A DNA stretch of 64,000 bases from Odontocerum albicorne. Its lineage: Eukaryota > Arthropoda > Insecta > Trichoptera > Odontoceridae. Shown here in pieces: positions 1 to 9,819 of this stretch. Location of the stretch: contig OX463842.1 of the NCBI GenBank assembly GCA_949825065.1, positions 4,553,723-4,617,722 of the forward strand. The letters run 5' to 3'. The notes beneath the pieces were generated by a model that saw nothing but the letters and a program-made list of their open reading frames with translations, was not told where the DNA came from and searched no databases. Each line of letters starts with the position of its first letter. Position 1 is the first letter of the stretch. A program made the position numbers and the translations under genes.

Positions 1-345
1 ATATTGTGGGATGAATATTTTTGGTCTTTCTGGAGTGATGATGCGTGAGGAGTTGAATTTCGCAAGATGTTTCCAGTTGTAGTTGAGTGTCACTGTTTGT
101 CAGGTTGATGAGAGCGTGCAACGGGGGTTTTTTTGTGTAATCAAAAATCGGAAAGAAGTATCGATTTATTTTTTCATTCTAAATATCCTCAGTGAGATAC
201 AGGCAAAAGCCTAGTTTACTGGGGATACGACAAATGAAAGGCAATAAACCCAGATCCATTAAAATTGTATGTCAAAATCAAATTACCTGTTGTTTTTTCT
301 CAAATTGTGTATATTTCTTGTCATGTGTAATAATAAATAAATAAT
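1..345 (+). mobile_element. 3' end of a non-LTR retroelement or SINE (family A), copy 1
   Basis: The segment is repeated at 36089-36435, and its last 50 bp recur at 60753-60810. It ends in a TAATAAATAAATAA-type tail, as expected for the 3' end of a target-primed retroelement on the plus strand. It contains the block AGGCAAAAGCCTAGTTTACT, which could form a small AGGC/GCCT hairpin. No protein is visible. The 5' boundary lies outside the window. Confidence 0.6.
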
Positions 346-384
346 AAATAAATAAAATAAATAAATATATGTGAGCATACGATT

Positions 385-577
385 AAAGACGAACGATTAC
401 CCGAACATTATTTTTCATAAGAAGTAAGATATCATCAATCAAATGAAAAGGAAGGGATGGTGGAGGTGAAAGAAAAGGAAGGGATGGTGGAGGAGAAAGG
501 AAAGGAAGGGATGGTGGAGAAGAACGAAAAGGAAAGGATGGTGGAGAGGAAAGAAAACGTAGGGATGTTGGAGAGGA
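385..577 (-). mobile_element. LINE B 3' untranslated fragment, truncated
   Basis: The minus strand matches the 3' untranslated region of LINE B seen at 15450-15600 and 41930-42060, including the stretch that reads ATGATATCTCACTTTATATG in intact copies. Only this part remains. The C-rich part of the LINE has expanded into a 27-bp minisatellite here. Confidence 0.6.
445..577. repeat. 27-bp minisatellite, about 5 units
   Basis: About five units of the form GAAAAGGAAGGGATGGTGGA plus 7 nt lie head to tail, with purines on the plus strand. The equivalent stretch occurs once in LINE B at 42020-42060, so the array arose by local expansion of LINE sequence. Confidence 0.75.
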
Positions 578-1304
578 ATTTATTTTTAGAAAAATTAAAA
601 TATTAGAATTCTATTAAGTGGGATGACCCTCGTCTATGAATTGCGACCGACGTTGATCAATTTCTGTCCAAGTACTGAGACAAATGCCGTGATTACCCGT
701 GTACTCCCAAATCTGGAGAAAGTGAAGGCAAATTGGATATCAAACGAATGTTCATGTGAAATTATTTCAGAGGAATAATAGCTTTGGTAATTGTTAAAAA
801 ACTAGAGCTACGTTACTTGTTTGACCACTGAAATCTCATAAGCATGTACTCAAAATATACCGCAAAATAAAGTTGAAAAGAAACGAAAAAAAAACATGTT
901 TCAAGGGTTTCGTGGTTTGTCGTATCTGTACCGCGTGTTTTGGTTTATGATGTCGAAGTTCCGACTACGTTCCACTCATGAGGAAGTCGACTACGAACAA
1001 ACCTTGAAGACGACAACTGCAACATTTTCACATCGGCATTATAACGATGCAATATTCCTAAAGACCTTACACAACTTTAAAAAAGTATTTCTTCAAACTC
1101 TCAAGAATTGATGAAAAATATTTTAAAATCAGCTTGACAAAGGCATTGTATGTTCAGAGGCTTTTCTACATTGTAAGGAATAAAGTAGGCTCGAGATTAT
1201 CCAGGGAGGTAGCGAAAAAAATACCCGGATAGAAAAACTAATAACCCGGATAATCTACACCAAAATAATATCTGAAAAAAAAATAAAACAAAATCTGAAA
1301 ACTA
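578..1304. other. No recognised feature
   Basis: AT-rich sequence with one short open frame (896-1111, plus strand) that has no recognisable domain, splice context or repeat match. Confidence 0.4.
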
Positions 1305-1590
1305 TCATTACATCACAACGTATCCCTTGTGGAGTAGGCAGAGAAAACAGATCTCCAAACTTTTCTATCCAAGAATACAACTTACGCCTCCTCCACATTC
1401 ATACATTTCGTCATGCACAATCTTCTAATATTCATACTTTCTTTCAAAATCTGGTCCAGCCACGTTTTTCTCTGTCTAATTCTTTCACGCACACCTTGCT
1501 CTTCTGATTTGTATACTCGCTTAGTCATTATTTCGTCATTCATTATCTCAAAGCTCCTTTTTAAGTCTCACTTAAAATATCAATTTTAAA
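1305..1590 (-). mobile_element. LINE C (RTE-like) 3' end fragment
   Basis: On the minus strand this resembles the C-terminal and tail region of the element seen at 28198-28525, with the same order of motifs: a cysteine-rich MCM-type block, then the stretch equivalent to TCTGCCTAC..., then the 3' end. The frame is broken. The same 3' end recurs at 4560, 23650, 30005, 37705, 46655, 53335 and 55205. Confidence 0.5.
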
Positions 1591-1611
1591 CTATCTTATA
1601 TACTTTATTAA

Positions 1612-1799
1612 CACTTGCCTTACTGTGCTAAACAATTTCGCCAGCCACTGTGCTGGACGCTCAGCATCCAGTGAAAAATGTATGTTTAAAATTAAAATAA
1701 TGCAAAATCTGCTACATAGGTTATTTTTTGTAATTAGTTATAAAATTATTTTATTATGTAAGTCCTGGTCACTCACTATCCATCATAGGGTGGCAAGTG
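1612..1799. mobile_element. Short piggyBac-like MITE flanked by TTAA
   Basis: Direct TTAA copies at 1608-1611 and 1800-1803 bracket a 188-bp element whose ends are CACTTGCC and GGCAAGTG, a perfect 8-bp terminal inverted repeat. Its first 25 bp include TGTGCTAAA, also found near one end of the 0.6-kb MITE M copies, which suggests related transposase recognition. TTAA target duplication is the hallmark of piggyBac elements. No coding sequence. Confidence 0.7.
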
Positions 1800-1919
1800 T
1801 TAAATAGCAAATATGTTTATTTTTCGGCAAATAAATCTATAAAGATTTGTAACGTTAGTTTATGGACAAGGATCATCTTTTTTCTCATTATAATTGATTA
1901 AACTTTTCAAATTAGTTAC

Positions 1920-2529
1920 TCTTTCGCTTATTGTGCTAAAAAAATCCGCGCGTTCCGGTGCTGTGTATTCAATACACATGTAAAAATAAGCGAAATAAAT
2001 TTAAAATCGGACAAATAAGAATATTCATAGCCAATCGCTTAAATTAATTAAATTTGAAGTTAAAAGTGATAATAATTGAAATTTAATTGCTGAAAACATG
2101 AAAAAAACCATCGGCCGACGTTCACGAAACGGGTGAAGCGACCACCTCAAGCGGATGCCCGAAAGCTACTGAAGCGAGAGAAGTGAGCGAACTGAGATTC
2201 TATTTCTTGCGTTCCCATATACCGAAGTAGATTGAGAGTGAGACGTGAATAGCGTCGCTTCCTCACCCATAGCGGTTTTTTTAGAATGAATATACCTACG
2301 TCACACACTGGCATACGTTTGATTGTATTGGTGAATTTATTCCCGATTTTCACAAAATATCTGTGATGTGGCCGATAAATGCTAATTATTATTAATTTTT
2401 TTTAATTCAATGCGTAAATGTATTACGGAGGAATACCTAAAATCTGAACCCAGTATTTATTATATTTATAGAGATATTAAAGTTTTTAGAAGCAATGTGT
2501 ACTAGTTACACATCACAGGGAAGGAAGGG
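1920..2529. mobile_element. MITE M copy 1 (0.6-kb TTAA MITE, second subfamily)
   Basis: Matches the copies at 42400-42976 and 56293-56888 over nearly the whole length and, more distantly, those at 16052, 38438 and 45337. The right end reads CACAGGGAAGGAAGGG followed by TTAA (2530-2533). The left end is diverged (CTCTTTCGCTTATTGTGC). TTAA flanks and CCCTTCC-type ends in other copies place it with piggyBac-like non-autonomous elements. The short minus-strand open frame inside (2147-2353) is not kept intact among copies. Confidence 0.75.
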
Positions 2530-2769
2530 TTAAAGTAGTACTTTGCTGTGTGCTTTTCTAAGTTCATTGATAAGCCTTTTTCATTTTTTGTAATAATTTC
2601 AATCTTACGTTTTATAACAAGAACAGCTCTTTAACATACAAATACTAAAAATGATCCACGTGTAATAAAGTGTTTTATGATCGGCATAGTTGTAACGCAT
2701 TGCTGATTATTACTCATCAGTCTTTAGCATGCGCAATTCCACTACACCCAGCCTGTAAGTTAATATTCT

Positions 2770-2995
2770 ATAACGTCAGAAGCCGTACAGTGTTTGACCT
2801 TTGCTGCGTTACATTTCACGGTCACGCTGTGGGAAGCCGTCGCAGGGCGTCACGCTGGCTGCTCCCAGCAGTGCCTGCTTTGCCCGTTTCCTTTCCGGCA
2901 GGCAACTTCCGCCCCGTGCCGTACTGGTCTCTATCCCTAAGGACTGTCCACACTTATACCCTACTGACCACTTCGAGTCCTAGGGAATGGTATCC
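2770..2995. other. GC-rich island of unknown nature
   Basis: Markedly richer in G and C than its surroundings, with two overlapping plus-strand frames (2670-3047 and 2801-2983) open through it. I recognise no domain, tRNA or snRNA signature. It could be an old exon, an LTR piece or part of a repeat not otherwise seen here. Confidence 0.35.
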
Positions 2996-3149
2996 TGTAA
3001 AGTTAACAACTGTCAAATTATTTATAAACGGCATATTTCAACCATAATAACGCTAGGTCGTAATAATGTTAGGTTTTGTATCCTTAGCGAAACCATGAAT
3101 TTATGATAGACTTTCAATAAGTATACAAAGATCAAAGTGTGGTATACAA

Positions 3150-3330
3150 ATAACCAATAGGAAGTATGTGGATGACATGGTAGTGCTAGCGGAGAATGAA
3201 AATGAATTCCAGAGTAAGACATGTAAATTGTATCAGAGATGCTAAGATAAAGATCTGAGAATGTATTTTGCGAAAATTGTGAAAGGAAAAGTGAAATTTG
3301 TGTTATTTAGGTAATATTTTCTTATAAGAT
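3150..3330 (+). pseudogene. Reverse transcriptase fragment with a YVDD box (LINE C type)
   Basis: The plus strand reads KYVDDMVVLAENENEFQ and then degrades with stops. Y-x-D-D is the catalytic box of reverse transcriptases, and the following VLAE.E.EFQ matches the RTE-like type. A related fragment with YADDMVELSKDEYKFQ is at 32915-32995. Only about 60 codons remain. Confidence 0.6.
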
Positions 3331-3382
3331 TGAACAGTTACGAGGGATATCGAATGGATTCTAACGATAGAAAACAACGGCA

Positions 3383-3710
3383 ATGGGACACTTAAACATG
3401 TATACTCAGAGTGGTAACGGAAATAAATTGGACAGATTAGAGGCCCTAGAAATTTCTAAGTCAGTACACCGATCGGAACATCTGTTGAACAGTTATTTCC
3501 CCAAAATCTCTCCGCTCTTGGCCGAAATTGTCCCGTGCCTTCCTCACCCCCCAGCCTCCAACCGTTGAAGCGTGTATATCGGTACCAGTTCGAACAGCAT
3601 TTAGTCTTGTTTGCGATCCCCTGAAGATGAGGTGAAAGCCTTGAAACCGGTAGGGTTATACCGTCACAAAAAAGTGGAATAAACAGTGTTTGATAAAAAT
3701 AAATTACAAT
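3383..3710 (+). mobile_element. Penelope-like element 3' end: C-terminal coding piece plus terminal repeat
   Basis: The open frame (61 codons, 3383-3568) contains NKLDRLEALEISKSVHRSE and a LLNSYFPKISPLL stretch. This resembles the KLN.LE.LEI motif near the C-terminus of Penelope-like retroelements. It is followed at 3618-3700 by a unit that recurs at 21676, 33006 and 34497. The unit carries CTGAAGA (3621-3627), GAAA (3643-3646) and a CGGTA/TACCG stem ending in GTC (3663-3665), an arrangement resembling a hammerhead ribozyme core. Such ribozymes are known in Penelope-like terminal repeats. The family call is inference from motifs. Confidence 0.5.
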
Positions 3711-3839
3711 GTATACTCAAATCGGATCAATATCAAAATATGCCAATATCATATACAAATACACAGTTTATTTTTCATTTCTATGGTATTGTTCAATATA
3801 TCTAACTCGATGATTCGGGCATATTGAAGAGTGTGGCCG

Positions 3840-4119
3840 AGCGGAATCATGGTCTTCGGTTCCATTAATTGAAACTTTTGGGTCGGCACAGAACTTACAA
3901 TTCATTATTGCATGCGTTGACAATACTACTCTACGTTTATTGTAACCTTCTTCTTCCCAGTGTCATGTCAGATCCCCCCAACGTTGAATATCACCTGAGA
4001 GTAGACATCTTTGTCCCCGGCAGCCCGAAAAAGATCCCCGACGCTCCTTATGTTATACCAGTCCAATCAATCACGTATATTGCGGAGCCAGGAGATTTGC
4101 TTCCTGCCAACACCTCTTC
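3840..4119 (+). other. Open stretch of unknown origin
   Basis: Two overlapping plus-strand frames (3869-4192 and 4011-4451) cross a moderately GC-rich stretch. Neither gives a recognised domain, and the downstream half runs into a tRNA-derived SINE remnant. Probably not a gene, but its origin is unexplained. Confidence 0.3.
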
Positions 4120-4215
4120 GACCCTCTATTGTAACCAGACGAATTATTTTTCCAGACTCTTTTTGGGAACAGAACCCAAAATGTGTAATTGAAAACCAAG
4201 CGTCTTACCAACTAG
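4120..4215 (-). mobile_element. tRNA-derived SINE remnant
   Basis: On the minus strand it reads a degraded box A (GTGGTCTAGTTGGTAAGACG), then a B-box-like GGGTTCTGTTCCC, at the spacing seen in the better copy at 20940-21130. The 3' tail shared with LINE B is missing. Confidence 0.45.
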
Positions 4216-4559
4216 ACCACGAACGTTGTCCAGATGATACAATATGTAATAAAGATATTATCAAAATAAAACAGTTAATTTCGTGTCCATTGAACAAAAT
4301 TATTAGTGTTAGCCATGGAATTGAGCTATTTTCTTCACTTTCATTAGACGTGGTAACTATTTGGACAAGCATTCCAAGACAATTTATTATGAAACTGATT
4401 CAGCTTCATCAACGGCTTAGTGATGCTTTCTTGTGGTCCATTTGGACGTAATTTGTTTTAGATTATCTTCAATGAAAGTGAACCAAATTCATTGAAGTCT
4501 GTTGCCTCTATGGTGGAATTATAGGATACAACTGCTATTATGAAACCATTACCTTTTAC

Positions 4560-4885
4560 ATACATACATACTATCACGCTATTACCCTGTTAAGGTAGAC
4601 AAAGAGGACAGAGTTCCGAAGTTTTCTACTACAACATACTTCTTCCGCCTTCTCTGTATTAATTACAACTCAAACACTCTCTCTTTTTTAACTTCTTACC
4701 TTTCTTTCTTTCAAAATTTTGTTCTCTTGGTTCAACTATACTTTTTTCGGTCGTCATGTACCACGACTCTCACTTACGCTTGCATTATACATTTATTGAG
4801 TCGGCGTGTTGTCATCCATTCGTTCAATACGTCCAAACTACCTTAGCGTGGTCTATACCAACCTAATCAACACATTAGTCACCCT
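4560..4885 (-). mobile_element. LINE C 3' end fragment
   Basis: The minus-strand reading ends with the 3' terminus seen at 28470-28525 (CTGCCTAC..., AACGGCGTGATAGTATGTAT type). Upstream is a decayed coding part with cysteine-rich remnants. The frame is fully broken. Confidence 0.45.
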
Positions 4886-4911
4886 AATCAAAATATCTAC
4901 GATATCTCTAT

Positions 4912-5645
4912 ATGAGTGAGTTCGGTGTCTATCCATGGTTTTATCCTACTCAGTTTCTGCTGGGCATGCTCGGGTATAACTCCTTGAGCGTAAGAAGAGA
5001 TCTGCATCTCCTGGTATACGTTGTCAAACTCGTTCGAGGAGTTGTGAGCTGTCCAGCATTACTACAAAGATTAGCGTTAAATTTTCCTAACAATTCTATG
5101 GCGTTTTGGTAAAGAGGTACAAGTCATCAATTACTTAAATAAATAATTTATGTATTCAAAGTTTATCTTTAAAATTTACCTGAGGTCTGTATTTCAGGAA
5201 TACGAGTGTTGCAAAACTTCAAACTGACAAATAAGTAATTGATGACTTGTACCTCTTTACCAAAACGCCATAGAATTACACTAGACTGCGCCGGTAAGAA
5301 CTGTTCTCAACGATATACACAAGAGTGGGTCTTCCAGCTGCTATGCCTGTTGGAAGGGCCTTAACTCTTTTGAACGGGACTGCTTCGGATATTGACATAT
5401 TTCATATCACATTACCAAAAGCAAAATATTTTTTTCTTCTAGGATTGAGCGCGTTAGAAAGCACTCATCAACGTATTTAAGTGACTTTGAATATATGTGT
5501 ATGTGTGTGTATATACGAGTATGTATGCATAATTTTATATATATTTTTTATTTTATGTAATTTCTTTTAATGTTAACATATTTTGTATTTTTAAATGTAA
5601 TTGGGCTAAGCCTGTATTAAGAAAATAAATAAATTTAAAAAAAGT
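4912..5645 (+). mobile_element. LINE H (CR1/Jockey-like) 3' part, interrupted by a MITE
   Basis: The first part encodes MLGYNSLSVRRDLHLLVY and then a CPALLQRLALNFPN stretch, the LG..SL..RR...L....K...G...CP.LL pattern of CR1/Jockey-group reverse transcriptase C-termini. The continuation after the insertion (from 5279) has PVGRALTLLNG...DIDIF. A 3' region ending in TAAGAAAATAAATAAATTT follows. The reading frame is broken by the 180-bp insertion at 5092-5277. Confidence 0.55.
5092..5277. mobile_element. MITE with perfect 46-bp terminal inverted repeats
   Basis: Bases 5092-5137 are the exact reverse complement of 5232-5277 (46 of 46), separated by 94 bp. The ends are AATTCTATGG and CCATAGAATT. 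Since AATT is its own complement, the true ends may be CTATGG/CCATAG with an AATT duplication. It splits the coding sequence of LINE H. The perfect arms in otherwise decayed DNA point to a young insertion. Superfamily unknown. Confidence 0.75.
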
Positions 5646-6491
5646 TTTTAACTCGCATTAATTCTTAATTGTTTTTTGTCATACATCGATCGATACAGCA
5701 CGTATTATACCCAGTTCTCGCCTTTTTTCATTTATTTTTCGCATTCACAATGTTGACACTGATACGTTGTCGTGAAATATCACTTCAGTGTATATTTTAA
5801 TGCCCCATTATCGTTGTGTCCTATAACAACACACCGTCATATATCAGACTTGCCAATAGCAGAATTCTTCAACTGGTTCTTATCTTTGATCATCCGAATA
5901 TTGCTTTTCGATTACTATACTTTTGATTGTGTAACACTTATTCTCCGATGTTTTTATTCACATTTGACGTACAAGACATGTATCATACGCTGTAAATGCA
6001 AAATATAAAATAAAAAACAAATAAAATAAAATGGAATAACATTCTCTGTCAAGACCTAATATAGAAGTAATTCCGGAAAAGGACCACTATTATGATTATA
6101 ATACATTAAACCCATTATATCGAAAATGTGTAGAATAAGCTGTAAACAAAGAATACCAGTATGTCACTCTAGAAATTAGAATAGAATGTCTTCATTGTAT
6201 CATATCTTTCGAATCCGTATCTGAGGAATGTTCCATCGGAGAAGAGTATAACTTTGAGGTCGATTTCGTCTTCATCGGATAAATCGATTATTCCAAATCG
6301 ATCCAATAGGGTGGGGAATTAAGCCAGAGTTGTTGTCGTTGCCTCTAAGCGTTATACTACCTCTAAATATGAGAGGCGTGTGCAGCTTTAGGAAGCACTT
6401 TAAGATTTTGGAAGGTCTCATCAAAATTTATTAATATATTTAAACACTATACATATACTCGTCCACTGCACAACGCCTAAAGTCAAATCTG
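5646..6491. other. No recognised feature
   Basis: AT-rich sequence. A 78-codon open frame at 5772-6008 has no recognisable domain. Confidence 0.4.
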
Positions 6492-6494
6492 TTA

Positions 6495-7000
6495 GGCCTC
6501 GGCCACACGAATAGGAGCCTCGCTTGATGCTTAGAGCTATGTTGCGAGCTAGGCGACATATCCTAGCGAACCAACGTACCGCATACTATCGCAGTGGCCA
6601 CACTGCACGCTTCGCGCCACGTTGCATGACGATTAGTCATCGAGTGAATCTCCTAGCGAACAGACGTGTTGGTTAATTTACAAGATGGCGGAAGTTTTAA
6701 TGACAGATGTGTATAAAAGGGAGCCTTTGTGGAACCCATCGAGCAAATTATATTATAGTAAAATGTACCTATAATAAAATAACTTTGGAATGAAGTTGCA
6801 CAGAAAGTACATAAAGATGGTAAGTTATAATGAAATTGGTTAGTTTTGAAAGTGACATCGTGTGTTGACTCAACCGCTCCCAATTGTCAAATGAATTTGT
6901 GCGTAGCACTTTGGTGTGGCCAGGCATGAAGTCACCTAGTATATGAGTCACGTAAAATCTAGCTTAGCACCTAATGAAGCATTTTGGTGTGGCCTCGGCC
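6495..7000. mobile_element. PIF/Harbinger-type MITE copy 1, TTA target duplication
   Basis: The ends are GGCCTCGGCCACAC (6495) and GTGTGGCCTCGGCC (to 7000), a 14-bp inverted repeat. The flanks are direct TTA trinucleotides at 6492-6494 and 7001-7003, the target duplication typical of PIF/Harbinger. A second, right-truncated copy is at 17360-17797. The element keeps a piece of what looks like an exon (6685-6829). Length 506 bp. Confidence 0.8.
6685..6829 (+). pseudogene. MADF-like first exon remnant inside the Harbinger MITE, with splice donor
   Basis: An ATG at 6685 opens MAEVLMTDVYKREPLW, then two stop codons (6772-6777), then NNFGMKLHRKYIKM, ending at a GTAAGT donor at 6830. The V...PLW......Y spacing resembles the MADF (Myb/SANT-related) DNA-binding domain, which Harbinger elements carry as a second protein besides the transposase. 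The other copy (17550-17695) keeps the same start and donor. The MADF call is inference. The stops show it is dead. Confidence 0.45.
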
Positions 7001-7008
7001 TTACCGGA

Positions 7009-7268
7009 CACGGCGGTAAGTAACACACATCGGGCTTAAGAAAGAGACTCGGCCATAATCGGCTAACTTCGGTTTTGTAGAGCGTCGTCTCTGTCATTCA
7101 TACACTTGTTCCGTCACGATTTGTCAGTCGTTCTCAAGCGATCTAGGGTGTGGCGCGCGTGACTATTAGCGCATCGTGCGATAGATACGACGCTCTATAA
7201 AGCCGAAGTTAGCCGATTATGGTCGACAGTCTCTTTCTTAAGCCCGATGTGTATTACTTACCGCCGGG
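7009..7268. mobile_element. MITE T copy 1, long terminal inverted repeats
   Basis: About 85 bp at each end are inverted copies (CGGCGGTAAGTAA...GGGCTTAAGAAAGAGACT and its complement). The second copy at 53113-53334 has the same arms. This one begins 6 bp after the Harbinger MITE's TTA. Flanks are too diverged to show a target duplication here, but the other copy shows TA. Confidence 0.75.
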
Positions 7269-7483
7269 TGCTGTACTATCAAATATTGGAAGATCTACAA
7301 ATGTTACTTTGTAGTACGTCTTCCTTTGGTAATTTTACTGCGATTTTCTGAACAATATATTTTTCTAACATACGAGTGTGTGTATACGGGAAAGTACACA
7401 GTCTAATGGCCGTAGCTACCACCTTCTAATACTTAATGTTATCTGTTATTTATTTATATTGTAATATATATTTTTTAATAATA

Positions 7484-7566
7484 GTAGGTTCAAGTTCCGA
7501 GTTAGAGCACCCCTGAGGAGCGTCCGCTCTCTAAACGGCGCTATATAAATTGTTCCTTCGTTATAT
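7484..7566 (+). mobile_element. SINE K fragment with B box and 3' tail
   Basis: GGTTCAAGTTCC at 7487-7498 fits an RNA polymerase III B box. It is followed by GCTCTCTAAACGGCGCTATA and a TGTTCCTTCGTTATA tail. The same tail occurs at 11043-11095 and 62467-62515. The A-box half is not recognisable. Confidence 0.5.
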
Positions 7567-7569
7567 TTT

Positions 7570-8099
7570 TTATACTATAGAAGGAGTGAATGAATTGGTT
7601 GTGAAAAGAAAAAATGTGACTGGACTTGTTAGAGACGAAATATTTTCATAGCTAAATATCGAGAGAAATGGGGATTTGCGCTAACAAGGTTGCATCCCAG
7701 AACCGAAAGAAAAAGAGGAAGATAATGATGACGATGATTATTTAAATACAGGGCGTTGTCTTGTAAATATATTTGAATTTTTGCAAATTTTCCATCACGA
7801 ATTCAGAGATAAACTTATAATTATTGGTATTCTAAAAGTAAAAGTTAAAAAAAGGTTGAAAAACAAAACAATCGCTAAATCTAGAGCCTCGGGTAAAACA
7901 CGAATTGTGAAACACGCAGAAAGAGAGAGGACTATTGAGTGCCGTGGAGCTTGGAGTAGAGAATGGTGATGTATGAACAGGTAGGCCTATTATTCATACT
8001 CATTACTCCGGACAGAGCTCGCTGTTTAAAACTACTGGAGCGAAAATAATTATGCCTAATTATGATTGTAAACTCGAAGGTGTAAAATATGATTCATAC
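7570..8099. other. No recognised feature
   Basis: AT-rich, with a short lysine- and arginine-rich open frame (7781-7969) lacking any domain. It may be the decayed upstream part of the LINE that follows. Confidence 0.3.
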
Positions 8100-8880
8100 A
8101 ACACTTAAAATATTGCTGAGTTACTCATATTATGGCGTGTTGATAGAGGAAACAAAATAAATGGAGCAGTAAAAGACATATCCATATGTACTCAACCGAA
8201 GTGTGTCATGGTCTGCCAAAGCATTATGGTTCACTAGATACGAACCAGATATGAACATAGGAACGACCAAACTCCTCCAAACCGAAAACCTACTAAAGAC
8301 ACATTTATTCAAATATCTTGGCTCAATCATTACAACAGATGAAGTGGTGCTCCAGGACGTAAAAAGATAATAAAAATCTGGTGGAATAAATTGAGAGAAA
8401 CGACGTGGGTTATGTGTGACAGAAGGCTATCAATAAACCTTAAGAGCAGGATCTACAAGACAGTGATCAGGCCCGCTGTACTAGATGGAGCCGAGTGTTG
8501 GTCTCTAAAGAAAAAAGAGGAATAATTTCTTCATGCGTATGCTACGGTGGTCACTGGTCATCATTAGATTGGATGAAATCAGAAATTAACGAATTCGTTG
8601 AATAATTCAAGTGGCGCCAATAGTAGATAATACTCGGAAAGCATGACTACGCTGGTATGGGCACGTGCAACGCCGGGATGAAGGGTCCAACGCTAAAGAC
8701 AGTCACGAATAGTGTTTTCCTAAATAGACGCAGACTTAAAAAGAGCCTATATAAGAAAGTGAAGAAGGACATGACGAGAATTGGACTATCTCCGAGTGAT
8801 TGACGAGATCGAGAGAGATGGAGGAAAAAGGTCTAAGTAGCCGACCCTAAACAGACGAAATAAGGCGAGGAAAAAGGAAA
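8100..8880 (+). mobile_element. Decayed RTE-like LINE, reverse transcriptase C-terminal region
   Basis: In shifting frames the plus strand reads HLFKYLGSIITTDE, then KSRIYKTVIRPAVLDGAECW, FMRMLRWSLVIIRLDEIRN and LRWYGHVQRRDEGS. FKYLGS, the P..L.GAECW block, MLRW and LRWYGHV are the usual landmarks, in order, of the RTE-like reverse transcriptase C-terminus. There are many frameshifts and stops. It is a relative of LINE E at 61655 and 62946. Confidence 0.75.
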
Positions 8881-9050
8881 AAGAATCTATAACATTCCTA
8901 GAATTTAAGAAGTTATAGTTATCTCTACTCCACCTAAGTACTGTCTACTAACGCTCCCTTACAGCGCTATCGTATTTTTGTAAGAAAGCTGGATTAAAAT
9001 ATACTTTGATGATAGAGATACTGGAAACAAAACTAAATAAAAATTATACA

Positions 9051-9819
9051 GGGTCTTTCAAATTGAACGTTTTTTTTTAATTCTATTTTTTTTGCAAATA
9101 TGAAAGAAAAGGTAGAATATTAATCGACTTTATTTGATTCCTGCGTAGTATAGAAAATATTGTCAAGTGTGAACACCTTGATTTAACTTTGTTTATGTAA
9201 TATGTAGAGATTACAAGTGGTTGAAGCTTAGAAATATTAAATTGGTAATGTGTGTTTATAAAGGTCTTTCAAATTGAGCGATTTTTATTAATTCAATTTT
9301 TTTAAATTCTTGAATAAAACACACAATTTGCTTTGATTTCAAACAACTTTTTATTGGTCATTGAAGTATAATGTATGAAATTTAAACACAAAAAACAATA
9401 TACGCCAAATGTCCACCTCTTGCAGCTCCACAGATGCCCACTCTTTTGTCAAAATTTTCGATGACATTTTGGCATAATTACGGTTCTAACTCACCAATAA
9501 CAAGAATAATTTCGTCTTTGAGCTAAGGAATTGATCGGGGGTCATTGTTATAGACCTAGCTTTTCACGTAACCCCAGAGAAAATAGTCCAACGATATCAG
9601 ATCACATGATCTTGGTGGCAAATTAACATCACCGTTTCCGGAGATTACAATACATAAAATAGTTCAACAATTTGAACGCGTCGTTGTATCGTATACGACT
9701 CCATTTTATATAAATGTCATGCATTACACTTCTCAAATGTCACAAGACCCGGGCAAGTTCGCGACGCCATCTGCGTTTTATCCAAGAATTTAAAAAAATG
9801 TTCAATTTGACAGACTCTT
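9051..9819 (-). mobile_element. Element D copy 1, deleted DDE (Tc1/mariner-group) transposon
   Basis: Ends are GGGTCTTTCAAATTGAACG (9051) and GTTCAATTTGACAGACTCT (to 9819). A further inward copy of the terminal sequence lies at 9263. The minus strand codes for the start of a helix-turn-helix protein (around 9700) joined by deletion to PPRSCDLISLDYFLWGYVKS (around 9590), the last catalytic D region of DDE_3-type transposases. Stops follow. Copies at 28709 and 33269 have the same deletion. Confidence 0.7.
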
